From assembly GCA_003268905.1 (NCBI GenBank), contig QLTU01000007.1:1-64000 (forward strand): a DNA stretch of 64,000 bases. The letters are read 5' to 3'. The translations under genes were made by a program, and so were the position numbers. Positions 36,079 through 44,879 of this stretch are shown here, piece by piece. How positions within the stretch are numbered: position 1 is the first letter of the stretch; each line of letters starts with the position of its first letter. The DNA comes from Acidovorax defluvii (GTDB lineage: Bacteria; Pseudomonadota; Gammaproteobacteria; Burkholderiales; Burkholderiaceae_C). A model generated the notes under the pieces. The model did not search any database. It was not told the origin of the DNA and worked only from the letters and a program-made list of their open reading frames with translations.

Positions 36079-36930
36079 TCAGCCCTTGCCCCGCGCGGCC
36101 TCGTACAGCCCCTGCACCTTGGGCACGTTGCTTTGGAGCTCACGGATGCGTGCGGGCCCCGAGGGGTGGGTGGACAAAAAGGCCAGCCCCCCCTGCTTGC
36201 CGCCGGTGGCGTTGCCCATCTTTTGCCACAGGCTGACGGCGGCGGACGGCTGGTAGCCCCCGCGTGCGGCCAGCTCCAGCCCCACCAGATCGGCGTCGCT
36301 TTCGTCCGAGCGGCTGAACTGCAGCGTGAGCAGCTGCCCGCCCAGGCTGGCGGCGACGTTGCCCAGATCGCCCAGGCCCAGCAACTGCGAGCCCAGGCGC
36401 AGCGCCAGGTTGGTGCCCTGTGTCTTGGCGATGCGCTCACGCGCATGCTCGCGCAGCGCGTGGGCCATTTCGTGGCCCATGATCATTGCGGCCTCGTCGT
36501 CGGTGAGCTTGAGCTGGTCAAGGATGCCGGTGTAGAACGCAATCTTGCCGCCGGGCATGCAAAAGGCATTGACCTGCGAGCTGCCGATGAGGTTGACCTC
36601 CCAGCGCCACTGGCGAGCTCGGTCGTTCCAGGGCGCGGCATGCGGGATCAGCCTTTTGGCAATGGCATGCAGGCGCTGCAGCTGCGGGTGCCCTGCGGGT
36701 GCCAGTGCACGCTGGGCCTTGGCCTGCTGCAGCATCTGCTGGTACTGCTGGGCGGCAGAGTTCTCCAGCGTTTCGGCGGGCACCAGCTTGCGCAGGCTCG
36801 ATGCCGAACCCACCTCCACCTGCGCCAGCACGGGCGCGGCGGCGCTGGCACCCGCAGCCAGCAGGAAGGCGCGGCGCGCAGACCACGGGGAAGACGGCGC
36901 TACGGAGGGCGAGGGGCAGAAGAGGCACAT
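36079..36930 (-). CDS. M48 family metalloprotease with twin-arginine-like signal
   Basis: 283-aa exported protease. The N-terminus contains SARRAFLLAAGASAAAPVLA, with paired Arg followed by a hydrophobic stretch and an AxA-like site, consistent with Tat export. The M48 domain follows, with the zinc motif MIMGHEMAHALREHAR (HExxH) and the third ligand Glu in RSDESDADLVGLELAARGGY. Downstream is TGGKQGGLAFLSTHPSGPARI. Relatives include LoiP/BepA-type periplasmic proteases that handle outer-membrane protein quality control. The ATG at 36930 lacks a clear ribosome site. It is divergent from the AmpG-type gene with only 32 bases between starts. Confidence 0.85.
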   Translation of the reverse strand: MCLFCPSPSVAPSSPWSARRAFLLAAGASAAAPVLAQVEVGSASSLRKLVPAETLENSAAQQYQQMLQQAKAQRALAPAGHPQLQRLHAIAKRLIPHAAPWNDRARQWRWEVNLIGSSQVNAFCMPGGKIAFYTGILDQLKLTDDEAAMIMGHEMAHALREHARERIAKTQGTNLALRLGSQLLGLGDLGNVAASLGGQLLTLQFSRSDESDADLVGLELAARGGYQPSAAVSLWQKMGNATGGKQGGLAFLSTHPSGPARIRELQSNVPKVQGLYEAARGKG

Positions 36931-36962
36931 GCAGGAATAATAGACAAAAACCGCCCGGCCCC

Positions 36963-38351
36963 ATGTCAGACACCTCCCCGACCCCACCCCGCTCCCCCGC
37001 CGTGCGCACCCCCTGGCTGCAAACCCTGCGCGTGTACCTGGAGCCCGCCAGCCTGCGCATGCTGACGCTGGGCTTTTCGGCAGGCCTGCCGCTGTTGCTG
37101 GTGCTGGGCACGCTCTCGTTTCGCCTGCGCGAGGCGGGCATTGACCGCAGCACGATCGGATATCTCAGCTGGGTGGGCCTGGCCTATGGCTTCAAATGGC
37201 TGTGGGCGCCGCTGGTGGACCGCATGCCGCTGCCGCTGCTCACGCGCTGGCTGGGGCGGCGGCGCAGCTGGTTGCTGCTGTCGCAGGCCCTCATCGTGGC
37301 AGGCCTCGTGGGCATGGCGCTGGCCGACCCGCGCCTCACGCTGGGCCCCATCGTGTGGTGCGCGCTGGCAGTGGCCTTTGGCTCTGCCACGCAGGACATC
37401 GCGCTCGATGCCTTTCGCATCGAATCGGCCGATTCCAACCACCAGGCGGCGCTGGCTGCCTCGTACCAGACGGGGTACCGCCTGGCCATGATCTGGACCG
37501 GTGCGGGGGTGCTGTGGATAGCGGCACGCGCCGAAGCGGCGCCGGCTGTCGGGCAAATGGTGGGCGAGGCCGTTGCCCAGGGTGCGGCCGCCTACCAGAA
37601 CGGCGCCTGGCAGGCGGCCTATCTGGCCATGGCCGCGTCGATGTCCGTGGGCGTGGTCACGGTGCTGTTCTCGCGCGAGCCCGTACCGGTGGTGCTGCCG
37701 CCCGCCAAAAATGCCGCCGAATGGATCAAGGGCGCCGTGGTCGATCCGTTTGCCGATTTTCTGGGCCGCTACGGCTGGCAGGCCGCGCAGATTCTGGCGC
37801 TGATTGCCGTGTACCGCATCAGCGACGTGGTGATGGGCATCATGGCCAACCCGTTTTATGTGGACATGGGCTTCACCAAGGACGAGGTGGCGGCCGTGAC
37901 CAAGGTGTATGGCGTCATCATGACGCTGGTGGGCGCGTTTGTGGGCGGCGTGCTGTCGATGCGCCTGGGGGTGATGCGCATCTTGATGCTGGGCGCCGTG
38001 CTCAGTGCCGGCAGCAACCTGCTGTTTGCCTGGCTGGCAGGCCATGGGCACGACGTGACGGCGCTCATTGCCGTGGTGTCGGCCGACAACCTGGCCAGCG
38101 GCATTGCGTCGGCCGCCTTCATTGCCTATCTTTCAAGTCTGACCAACGTGAGCTACTCGGCCACGCAGTACGCACTGTTCAGCTCGATGATGCTGCTGTT
38201 GCCCAAGTTCGTGGCCGGTTTTTCGGGCGACTTCGTCGACTCGTTCGGCTACGCGCAGTTCTTCACGACCACGTCGTTGCTGGGGCTGCCCGTGCTGGGG
38301 CTGGTGTGGCTGGCTTCAAGGGTTAAAACGCCCTCTAGCCCTTTACCATAA
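36963..38351 (+). CDS. ampG: AmpG family muropeptide MFS transporter
   Basis: 462-aa inner-membrane transporter with about 12-14 hydrophobic segments. The family start FSAGLPLLLVLGTLSFRLREAGI and the diagnostic GSATQDIALDAFRIE motif are present. AmpG imports anhydromuropeptides from peptidoglycan turnover for recycling. The start MSDTSPTPPRSP at 36963 is chosen over a longer frame in the protease antisense. The last ten codons (from 38322) and the stop come from a copy of the intergenic hairpin repeat, so the natural C-terminus is repeat-derived. Confidence 0.85.
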   Translation: MSDTSPTPPRSPAVRTPWLQTLRVYLEPASLRMLTLGFSAGLPLLLVLGTLSFRLREAGIDRSTIGYLSWVGLAYGFKWLWAPLVDRMPLPLLTRWLGRRRSWLLLSQALIVAGLVGMALADPRLTLGPIVWCALAVAFGSATQDIALDAFRIESADSNHQAALAASYQTGYRLAMIWTGAGVLWIAARAEAAPAVGQMVGEAVAQGAAAYQNGAWQAAYLAMAASMSVGVVTVLFSREPVPVVLPPAKNAAEWIKGAVVDPFADFLGRYGWQAAQILALIAVYRISDVVMGIMANPFYVDMGFTKDEVAAVTKVYGVIMTLVGAFVGGVLSMRLGVMRILMLGAVLSAGSNLLFAWLAGHGHDVTALIAVVSADNLASGIASAAFIAYLSSLTNVSYSATQYALFSSMMLLLPKFVAGFSGDFVDSFGYAQFFTTTSLLGLPVLGLVWLASRVKTPSSPLP

Positions 38352-38381
38352 AGCGCAAACAGCTATTTAATCAATAGCATT
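38322..38381 (+). repeat. Comamonadaceae two-hairpin repeat, copy 7, overlapping a coding end
   Basis: The copy reads AAAACGCCCTCTAGCCCTTT, then ACCATAAAGCGCAAACAGCTA and TTTAATCAATAGCA. Its first half encodes the last ten codons and the stop of the ampG-type gene. Confidence 0.9.
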
Positions 38382-38503
38382 CAAACGCTGCACAGGTCGC
38401 ACGGTTTACCGCATCTTTACGGAGGCTTCAACACTGCGAGACGCCTGCGGCCCACCATGGGGATCTGCCTGAACCGGCGCCACCACCCCACTACACTGCC
38501 ACG

Positions 38504-39223
38504 ATGAGCTCGCACCTGTTGATGATCGAAGACGACGCCCGCCTTGCACAGATGGTGGGCGAATACCTGGGCCAGTCGGGCCTGCATGTCACGCACCGCG
38601 CCGATGGCGCAAGCGGCCTGGCGCAGCTGCAAGGCCCTGATGCGGGCCCCTTGCCCGACCTGGTCATCCTCGACCTGATGCTGCCCGACATGGACGGCCT
38701 GGACGTTTGCCGGCGCATCCGTGCGCTGCAGGGCCCCGCGGCCCAGGTGCCGGTGCTCATGCTTACCGCCAAGGGCGACCCCATGGACCGCATCATCGGC
38801 CTGGAGCTGGGCGCCGACGATTACCTGCCCAAGCCCTTTGAGCCGCGCGAACTGCTGGCCCGCATCCGCGCCATATTGCGCCGACGCACCGACGGTGGCA
38901 GCCCGCCCGCCACGCAGGCCCTGCGCTTTGGCACACTCGAGATCGACCGCGACGCACGCACCGTCACCGTGGCCGGCGAGTTGGCCGATCTCACCTCCTA
39001 CCAATTTGACCTGCTGGTGGCGCTGGCCGAGCGCGCCGGCCGCGTGCTCACGCGCGACCAGATCATGGAAGCCGTGCGCGGCCGCGAGTTGGAGGCGTTT
39101 GACCGCTCCATCGACGTGCACATGGGCCGCATTCGCGCGGCCATCGAGGTGGACGCCAAGAACCCACGCCGCATCCTCACGGTGCGCGGTGTGGGCTATG
39201 TGTTTGCCAAGCAGCAAGACTGA
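38504..39223 (+). CDS. OmpR family response regulator
   Basis: 239-aa two-component regulator. The receiver domain (1-120) has the acidic pair EDD, phospho-Asp in LVILDLMLPDMDG (about 54), Thr in MLTAKG and Lys in YLPKPFEPREL. The winged-helix DNA-binding domain (about 140-235) has LTSYQFDLLVALAERAGRVLTRDQIMEAV and the recognition part FDRSIDVHMGRIR. It starts at ATG 38504 after a 120-base leader containing repeat copy 7. The sensor kinase gene follows 3 bases downstream, so the pair is co-expressed. The signal and regulon are unknown. Confidence 0.95.
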   Translation: MSSHLLMIEDDARLAQMVGEYLGQSGLHVTHRADGASGLAQLQGPDAGPLPDLVILDLMLPDMDGLDVCRRIRALQGPAAQVPVLMLTAKGDPMDRIIGLELGADDYLPKPFEPRELLARIRAILRRRTDGGSPPATQALRFGTLEIDRDARTVTVAGELADLTSYQFDLLVALAERAGRVLTRDQIMEAVRGRELEAFDRSIDVHMGRIRAAIEVDAKNPRRILTVRGVGYVFAKQQD

Positions 39224-39226
39224 GCC

Positions 39227-40513
39227 GTGAAACTCTCCAACCCCTTCGCCCGGCGCCTGTCCCTGCGCATCTGGCTGACCGTGGTGGTCGGCATGGCGGT
39301 GCTGACCCTGGCCGTGGGCTGGGCGTGGCGCGTGGCGGTGGAGGAAAACAGCCTGAACCAGCCCACCGCGCCCGGGCGCGAGATGGTGCTGCGCGGCCCC
39401 GACGGCCAGGCCGTGGTGCGCGGCTATGCACTGCGCGAGCCGGGGCCGCCGGGCGAGGGCATCAACTTTCGCATCCAGACCGACACGGGCGAAAAGTACA
39501 CCATGGAGCTGGGCCCCAAGCCCCCGCGCGAAGACCGTCGCGAAGAGCGCCGTGGCGAACGCCGGGCCCACGGCATGCAGCCGCCCGGTAGCCCCCCCGG
39601 TGGCGGGCCTGACCGCACCGTGGCCTTCTGGCTGCGCCCGCCGTTTGGGTTTGTGTGGATGCTGGGCATCATGGGCGTGGCGGTCGCCCTGGGTGTGTAC
39701 CCGGTCATCCGGCGGCTGACGCTGCGGCTGGAAGCGCTGCAGCGCAGCGTGAAGAGGTTTGGAGACGGCGACCTGTCGGTGCGCGTGCCCGACACCGGGC
39801 AGGACGAAGTGGCCGACCTGGCACGCCAGTTCAACGCGTCGGCCGAGCGGATTGAAACCCTGGTGAAGTCACACAAGTCCCTGCTGGCCAATGCCTCGCA
39901 CGAACTGCGTTCGCCGCTCACCCGCATCCGCATGGGGCTGGAGCTGATGGGGGGGCAGACGCCCTCGCCCACCTTCCGCGCCGAAATCTTGCGCAACATC
40001 GCCGAGCTGGACCAGCTGGTGGATGAAATTCTGCTGGCCAGCCGCCTGGACGCCCGCGAGGCCGATGTGGGCACCGTGGAAGACGTGGACCTGATCGGCC
40101 TGGCCGCCGAAGAATGCGCCCGCGTGGACGCCGACCTGGACGTGAGCGCCGTGCCCGAAGGGCTGGAAGTGCGCGGCATCTCCAAGTTGCTGCGCCGCGC
40201 CATTCGCAACCTGCTGGAAAACGCCCGCCGCTACAGCACGGGCGAAATCACCGTGCAGGTGCTGCGCAGCGGCACCTTGGCCGAAGTGCGTGTGTGCGAC
40301 CGGGGCCCAGGCGTGCCGCTGGACCAGCGCGAGCGCATCTTTGAGCCCTTCTACCGCCTGCCTGGCGCCAGCGAACGCTCGGGCGGCGTGGGCCTGGGGC
40401 TGGCGCTGGTGCGATCCATCGCCGGGCGACACAACGGCAGCGTGCATTGCGAAGACCACGCCGGTGGCGGTGCCTGCTTTGTGCTGCGCCTACCGCTGGC
40501 GCGGGCGAAATAA
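39227..40513 (+). CDS. sensor histidine kinase
   Basis: 428-aa membrane kinase, partner of the adjacent OmpR-type regulator. Membrane segment 1 is at about residues 15-35 and the periplasmic domain about 36-137. That domain includes an Arg/Glu-rich insert (PPREDRREERRGERRAHG) followed by a Pro/Gly stretch. Membrane segment 2 is about 142-160, followed by HAMP. The H-box is NASHELRSPLTRIRMGLE, the N-box RAIRNLLENARRY, and the G-boxes CDRGPGVPLD and SGGVGLGLALV. The start is GTG at 39227. The unusual charged loop suggests sensing of metal cations or envelope charge, by inference. Confidence 0.93.
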   Translation: MKLSNPFARRLSLRIWLTVVVGMAVLTLAVGWAWRVAVEENSLNQPTAPGREMVLRGPDGQAVVRGYALREPGPPGEGINFRIQTDTGEKYTMELGPKPPREDRREERRGERRAHGMQPPGSPPGGGPDRTVAFWLRPPFGFVWMLGIMGVAVALGVYPVIRRLTLRLEALQRSVKRFGDGDLSVRVPDTGQDEVADLARQFNASAERIETLVKSHKSLLANASHELRSPLTRIRMGLELMGGQTPSPTFRAEILRNIAELDQLVDEILLASRLDAREADVGTVEDVDLIGLAAEECARVDADLDVSAVPEGLEVRGISKLLRRAIRNLLENARRYSTGEITVQVLRSGTLAEVRVCDRGPGVPLDQRERIFEPFYRLPGASERSGGVGLGLALVRSIAGRHNGSVHCEDHAGGGACFVLRLPLARAK

Positions 40514-40529
40514 AGCCCGCCGCGCGAAC

Positions 40530-41774
40530 TCAGCGGGCCCGTAACGGCCAGCGCCACACCATCACCGCGTACAACACGGCACCCAGCAACAAGGCCGCCG
40601 CAGCCGCCACCAGCCCCTGGGTGAAGCCCTGGCTGGGCGTGGCGGCGCGGTGCAGCGTCCAGGCCACCATGGGCGGGCCGATGATCTGGCCCAGACCGTA
40701 AGCGGCGGTGAGCAGCCCGGTGAAGCTGTCCCCCGCCGAAGGCCACACCCGGCGCGCCTCTTGCAAGCCAAAGAACGTGATGGCCGTGAACGGCAAGCCC
40801 AGCAACCAGCTGCCCAGCGCAAACCCGGCCACGCCGGGCCACACCAGGCTCAGGCCAATCGCGGCGGCCTGCAGCAGATAAGCCACCAGCAACAACCAGC
40901 GCCGGTCCCACGCCACTGGCGCGCGCGTGGACAGGGCTGCCCCCATGGCCACGCCCATGCCAAACAACGGCCAGAACAAATCGGGCCACACCGAGCCAGC
41001 AGGCAAGGCAGCGCGCGCAATCACCGGCAAAAACGTGGCGGTGACAATGTAGCCCAGCCCCGCCAAGCCATAGGCCAGCGTGAGCACGCCGCGCGCTGCG
41101 GGCCCCAGGCCGGCGGGGTTGGTTACAGACGCAGGGGTTGCGGCGGCAGCCGCCTGCGGCAGCCCCTGCACCACCGGCCACACCAGCGCGCACAGCCCCA
41201 CACACAGCAGGCCAAACACCGCCCAGCCCGCCGCAGCGGGCCAATGCGAGGCCACCATGGCGCTGGCCGACAAGCCCGTGAGCGCAATGCCCAGGCCTGG
41301 CCCGCTGAAAATCAACCCGCCCAGCGCGGGCTGCCCCAGCGCCACCAGGCGCAACATGCACCAGGCCGCAATGTTGAGCAGCACCACAGCACTGGCCACC
41401 CCGGCGCCGAACCGCAGCGCCGCCCAGGCCCATGGCAAGGGCAACGCCATGGCCAGCGTGAGCAGCACCGTGGCCGCCAGCCCCCAGCGGGCCAGGCGTG
41501 CCGGGTGCCAGCGCTGGCGTGCTTTGGGCGCCACCCAGGGCAGCGCCATGCAGGCCAGCGCCCCCAGCAGGTAGCCCACATAGTTGGCCGTGGCCAGCCA
41601 GCTGCCCTCCACCAACGTGATCACGCCATCGTTCAGCATCATGGGCAGCAGCGGTGTGAAGGCAAACCGGCCAATGCCCATGGCCGCCGCCAACGCGGCC
41701 ATGCCGGCCAGGGCGACCACGTAGGGGCGGTCAGACAGGGCGCGTGGGGCCGGAGGCTGGGAGGGGTTCGGCAT
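40530..41774 (-). CDS. YbfB/YjiJ-type MFS transporter
   Basis: 414-aa inner-membrane transporter with 12 hydrophobic segments. The family landmark GIGRFAFTPLLPMML near residue 30 and the final GLGQIIGPPMVAWTL motif place it in the YbfB/YjiJ group of MFS proteins, whose substrates are mostly unknown. It is divergent from a LysR-type gene over an AT-rich 103-base gap, so that regulator probably controls it. The ATG 41774 is preferred because GGAG lies upstream; GTG 41789 is possible. Confidence 0.88.
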   Translation of the reverse strand: MPNPSQPPAPRALSDRPYVVALAGMAALAAAMGIGRFAFTPLLPMMLNDGVITLVEGSWLATANYVGYLLGALACMALPWVAPKARQRWHPARLARWGLAATVLLTLAMALPLPWAWAALRFGAGVASAVVLLNIAAWCMLRLVALGQPALGGLIFSGPGLGIALTGLSASAMVASHWPAAAGWAVFGLLCVGLCALVWPVVQGLPQAAAAATPASVTNPAGLGPAARGVLTLAYGLAGLGYIVTATFLPVIARAALPAGSVWPDLFWPLFGMGVAMGAALSTRAPVAWDRRWLLLVAYLLQAAAIGLSLVWPGVAGFALGSWLLGLPFTAITFFGLQEARRVWPSAGDSFTGLLTAAYGLGQIIGPPMVAWTLHRAATPSQGFTQGLVAAAAALLLGAVLYAVMVWRWPLRAR

Positions 41775-41877
41775 GGAAAAGAGCTCCACGAAAGCGAGGG
41801 GAATACGAAGATGCTTCGCTTATTATTCTCTAAAGAGATATATTTTTAGAAAACCATCTTTTAAAAAGAACGTTGAG
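41775..41877. promoter_or_regulatory. AT-rich divergent operator region (MFS/LysR)
   Basis: The 103-base spacer is strikingly AT-rich against its GC-rich surroundings. It contains the interrupted palindrome TCTCTAAAGAGA (41827-41838) and a second AT-palindrome, CTTTTAAAAAG, near 41858. These are plausible LysR-binding and promoter elements for the two divergent genes. Confidence 0.55.
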
Positions 41878-42768
41878 ATGGATTTCACCGCACTCGAAAT
41901 CTTCAAGGCCGTAGCTGCCGAAGGCAGCGTGACCCGCGCGGCAGAGCAATTGGGCCGTGTGCAGTCCAACGTGACCACGCGGATTCAGCAGCTGGAAGAG
42001 CAGCTGGGCACCCCCCTGTTCTTGCGCCAGGGGCGGCGCATGGTGCTCACACCGGCGGGCGAGTCCCTGCGCGGTTATGCCGACCGTCTGCTGGCCCTGG
42101 CCGAAGAGGCCCGCCAGGCCCTACACCCGCAGCAGCCGGGTGGGCGTCTGCGCCTGGGCGCCATGGAAAGCACGGCCGCTGCGCGCCTGCCCCAGCCGCT
42201 GGCGCAACTGCATGCCCGGTGGCCCGACGTGGTGCTGGACTTGTCCACCGGACCCTCCCGACAACTGGTGGAGCAAGTCGCCGCCCACACGCTCGATGCC
42301 GCCTTGGTCGCCTGGCCACCTCCTGGGCTGGAAACCGATACGCCGGTGGAACGCACCCCGGTGTTTCAAGAATCGCTGCTGCTGGCCCTGCCAGCGCACC
42401 ACCCACCAGTGCAAAGCCCCGCCGATTTGCAATTGCACACGCTGGCTGCCTTCACACGCGGCTGCACCTACCGCCACATCGGCGAAGCATGGATGCAAGG
42501 CGCCAGCGGCACAGCGCCCCAGGTGCTGGAGCTGGCGTCGTACCACGCCATCATCGCCTGCGTGGCGGCGGGGCGCTGCGCGGGTGTGGTTCCCCGGGCC
42601 GTATGGGACTTGATGCGCGAGCCCCCCGCCTTGCGCCTGGTGCCCCTGCAAACCTGCGACACCGTGCTGGTGCGCCGGCGCGGCTACCAATCGCCCGCGC
42701 TGGATGCGCTGCTGGCCGCATTGCAAGGCACACAGCAGCCCACCGCCGCCTGGATTTCATCGCCCTGA
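41878..42768 (+). CDS. LysR family transcriptional regulator
   Basis: 296-aa LysR regulator. The N-terminal winged HTH (about residues 1-60) reads MDFTALEIFKAVAAEGSVTRAAEQL and NVTTRIQQLEEQLGTPLF; the effector-binding domain follows (about 90-290, GRLRLGAMESTAAARLPQ). The GRVQSNVTTRIQQLE recognition helix and the effector domain resemble regulators of efflux or hydrolase genes. The start at 41878 (MDFTALE) is clear. It is divergent from the MFS exporter, and the nitronate monooxygenase gene lies 29 bases downstream on the same strand, so both neighbours are possible targets. Confidence 0.92.
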   Translation: MDFTALEIFKAVAAEGSVTRAAEQLGRVQSNVTTRIQQLEEQLGTPLFLRQGRRMVLTPAGESLRGYADRLLALAEEARQALHPQQPGGRLRLGAMESTAAARLPQPLAQLHARWPDVVLDLSTGPSRQLVEQVAAHTLDAALVAWPPPGLETDTPVERTPVFQESLLLALPAHHPPVQSPADLQLHTLAAFTRGCTYRHIGEAWMQGASGTAPQVLELASYHAIIACVAAGRCAGVVPRAVWDLMREPPALRLVPLQTCDTVLVRRRGYQSPALDALLAALQGTQQPTAAWISSP

Positions 42769-42797
42769 CCCCGCCCGCCCTTCGAAAGAGCCTGCCC

Positions 42798-43841
42798 ATG
42801 AATTCTTCACTTCTCCAGCGCCTTGGCATTGCATTGCCCATCATCCAGGGCCCCATGACGGGCTCGGACACCCCCGCCCTGGCCGCTGCCGTGTCGGCCG
42901 CAGGTGGGCTGGGCATGCTGGGCTGCGGCATGCGCTCACCCGCCGCCATGGCCGAAGCCGCTGCCGCCGTGCGCCAGCAAACCGACCGGCCCTTTGGCAT
43001 GAACCTGTTTGTGCAGGCCACGCCCACCCCTGACGAAGCCACCGTGCAGACAGCGATGGAACGCCTGGCGCCGCTGTACGCCGAGCTGGGCCTGCAGCCC
43101 CAGCGCCCCACGCAATGGTGCGAAGACTTTGCCGCCCAGTTCGAGGCGCTGCTGGCCCTGCGCCCGGCGGTGGCAAGCTTCACCTTCGGCATTCTGGACG
43201 CCGCCCAGGTAGCCCGCCTGCACGCAGCAGGCTGCCTGGTGGTGGGCACAGCCACCACCGTGGCCGAGGCACGCGCCTGGGCCGGTGTGGGGGTCGATGC
43301 AGTGTGCGCCAGCGGCACCGAAGCCGGGGGCCACCGGGGCACGTTCCTGGGCGATTTCGCGGCAAGCCAGGTAGGCACCCTGGCGCTGGTGCCGCAGTGT
43401 GTGGACGCCGTGGACATCCCGGTCATTGCCGCGGGCGGCATCATGGACGGCCGGGGCATTGCAGCTGCACAGGCGCTGGGCGCGCAGGCCGTGCAGATGG
43501 GCACGGCCTTTCTGGCGTGCCCTGAATCCGGCATCGGCCCCGCGTACCGGCAGGCCCTGGCCCAGGCCCAAGACACCGACACGCGGCTCACCCGCGTTTT
43601 CTCGGGCCGCCCGGCGCGCGGCATTGTCAACGCGATGATGGAGGCTCTGGCCGCCGAGGAAGACCGCGTGCCCGCCTACCCCGTGCAAAACGCGCTGACA
43701 GGCGCACTCCGCCGCGCGGCGGCCGCACAGGGGCGCACCAGCCACCTATCGCTGTGGGCGGGGCAAGGGGTGGCTGCCGTGCGCCCCTTGCCTGCGGCCC
43801 AGTTGGTGGCGTTGTTGGCGCAAGAATGGGCGCAGACCTAG
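42798..43841 (+). CDS. nitronate monooxygenase (2-nitropropane dioxygenase family)
   Basis: 347-aa FMN-dependent TIM-barrel enzyme oxidising propionate-3-nitronate or alkyl nitronates. The family features are IALPIIQGPMTGSDTPALAA, GGLGMLGCG, the FMN-phosphate segment VCASGTEAGGHRGTF with the catalytic His, PVIAAGGIMDGRGIAAA and GAQAVQMGTAFLACPES. The start MNSSLLQRLGI at 42798 is used. It follows the LysR gene closely and may be co-transcribed. Detoxification of nitro compounds is the family role; the actual substrate is unknown. Confidence 0.92.
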   Translation: MNSSLLQRLGIALPIIQGPMTGSDTPALAAAVSAAGGLGMLGCGMRSPAAMAEAAAAVRQQTDRPFGMNLFVQATPTPDEATVQTAMERLAPLYAELGLQPQRPTQWCEDFAAQFEALLALRPAVASFTFGILDAAQVARLHAAGCLVVGTATTVAEARAWAGVGVDAVCASGTEAGGHRGTFLGDFAASQVGTLALVPQCVDAVDIPVIAAGGIMDGRGIAAAQALGAQAVQMGTAFLACPESGIGPAYRQALAQAQDTDTRLTRVFSGRPARGIVNAMMEALAAEEDRVPAYPVQNALTGALRRAAAAQGRTSHLSLWAGQGVAAVRPLPAAQLVALLAQEWAQT

Positions 43842-43849
43842 GGCAGAAC

Positions 43850-44872
43850 TCACTCCCCCATCAGGTAGCGCGCAGCCACACTATCCGGCACGTACAGGCC
43901 ACGCGCCAGATAGTCGTCCAGCCGCTTGCGATCAGGGGCCCGTAACTTGATCAGCGGCGGCAGCTCGTGGGTGATTTTGGAAAACAGCAACCGCAGCTTC
44001 AGCGGCGTGCGCCCCCAGCGGCCAAGCACATGAAGGCGGAAGGGCCCGTCCTCGGCACGTGCCAGGGACAGCCGATAGCCGCCCCGGCTGCGCAGGATGT
44101 ATTGCAGCGCCATGTGCATACTGAGGTAGTCGGGCGAGTCGATGTTCTGACGGACGGTGTCGAACACCCCCAGGGCCTGCAGGTGCGCGATGTACTCGTG
44201 GCCGCTGCGGTGAATCACTTCGGTGGTGAATTCATGCTGCCAATCGGCAATCAATGGGCTCCCCGGCGGGGCTGCCATGAACCAGTTCTCAACCACCGGG
44301 TAGGCGGCGTCACGCGTGTGGCGCTCCAGGTAAAAGCCGGTGAATTCAGCGGGCGTGCGGGCGTGCTGCTCCAGCACCCAGTCCAATGGACGGGTGAGGA
44401 TGCTGCTGGCGTCCACCCAGATACCACCATGGCGGCGCAGCAGCTCCAGCCGAATCCAGTCCGCCCGCTTGGCATGCGATGCGCCATCGAGCACCGCCGG
44501 AATGTCTGGGATGTAGTCCAGCACACTGGCTTCGTTCAGGATGCGGATGGTGAAGCCTGGGTTGGTGCGCTGCCAGTTGTCAAAACAGCGCTGGATCAGC
44601 AAGGGCTGCATGGTTCCATTCCAGTACGCCCAGACGATAGGCGGGATGGGTGGAATAGGCCGGATGGACGGCGCAGGCCCTGCGGGCACAGCAGGCGGGG
44701 GCGGGGGCGCACCCTCGGCCACCGGAATATCGTGCAACGCGAACAGAGGTGGCGCACAGGCTTCCAGACGGCGCGGCCACACGGAATAAAACCCGTGCAG
44801 TCCACGGGCGATCCACAGCTCGCCACGGGTTTTGAAAGAAGGTTGGGGCACAGCGCCAGATACAGAACTCAT
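43850..44872 (-). CDS. Gly_transf_sug-type (OCH1-like) glycosyltransferase
   Basis: 340-aa glycosyltransferase of the DXD sugar-binding family. A Pro-rich N-terminal region precedes PPIVWAYWNGTMQPLLIQRCF, NWQRTNPGFTIRILNE, the core HAKRADWIRLELLRRHGGIWVDASSILTRPLDW with the DxS/D nucleotide-sugar motif, and FYLERHTRDAAYPVVENWF. It transfers a sugar in surface polysaccharide synthesis. The start at 44872 leaves 7 bases after the GT2 gene stop. It is clearly related to the protein encoded at 48536-49516 at the opposite end of the block. Confidence 0.88.
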   Translation of the reverse strand: MSSVSGAVPQPSFKTRGELWIARGLHGFYSVWPRRLEACAPPLFALHDIPVAEGAPPPPPAVPAGPAPSIRPIPPIPPIVWAYWNGTMQPLLIQRCFDNWQRTNPGFTIRILNEASVLDYIPDIPAVLDGASHAKRADWIRLELLRRHGGIWVDASSILTRPLDWVLEQHARTPAEFTGFYLERHTRDAAYPVVENWFMAAPPGSPLIADWQHEFTTEVIHRSGHEYIAHLQALGVFDTVRQNIDSPDYLSMHMALQYILRSRGGYRLSLARAEDGPFRLHVLGRWGRTPLKLRLLFSKITHELPPLIKLRAPDRKRLDDYLARGLYVPDSVAARYLMGE

Positions 44873-44879
44873 ACAAAAC

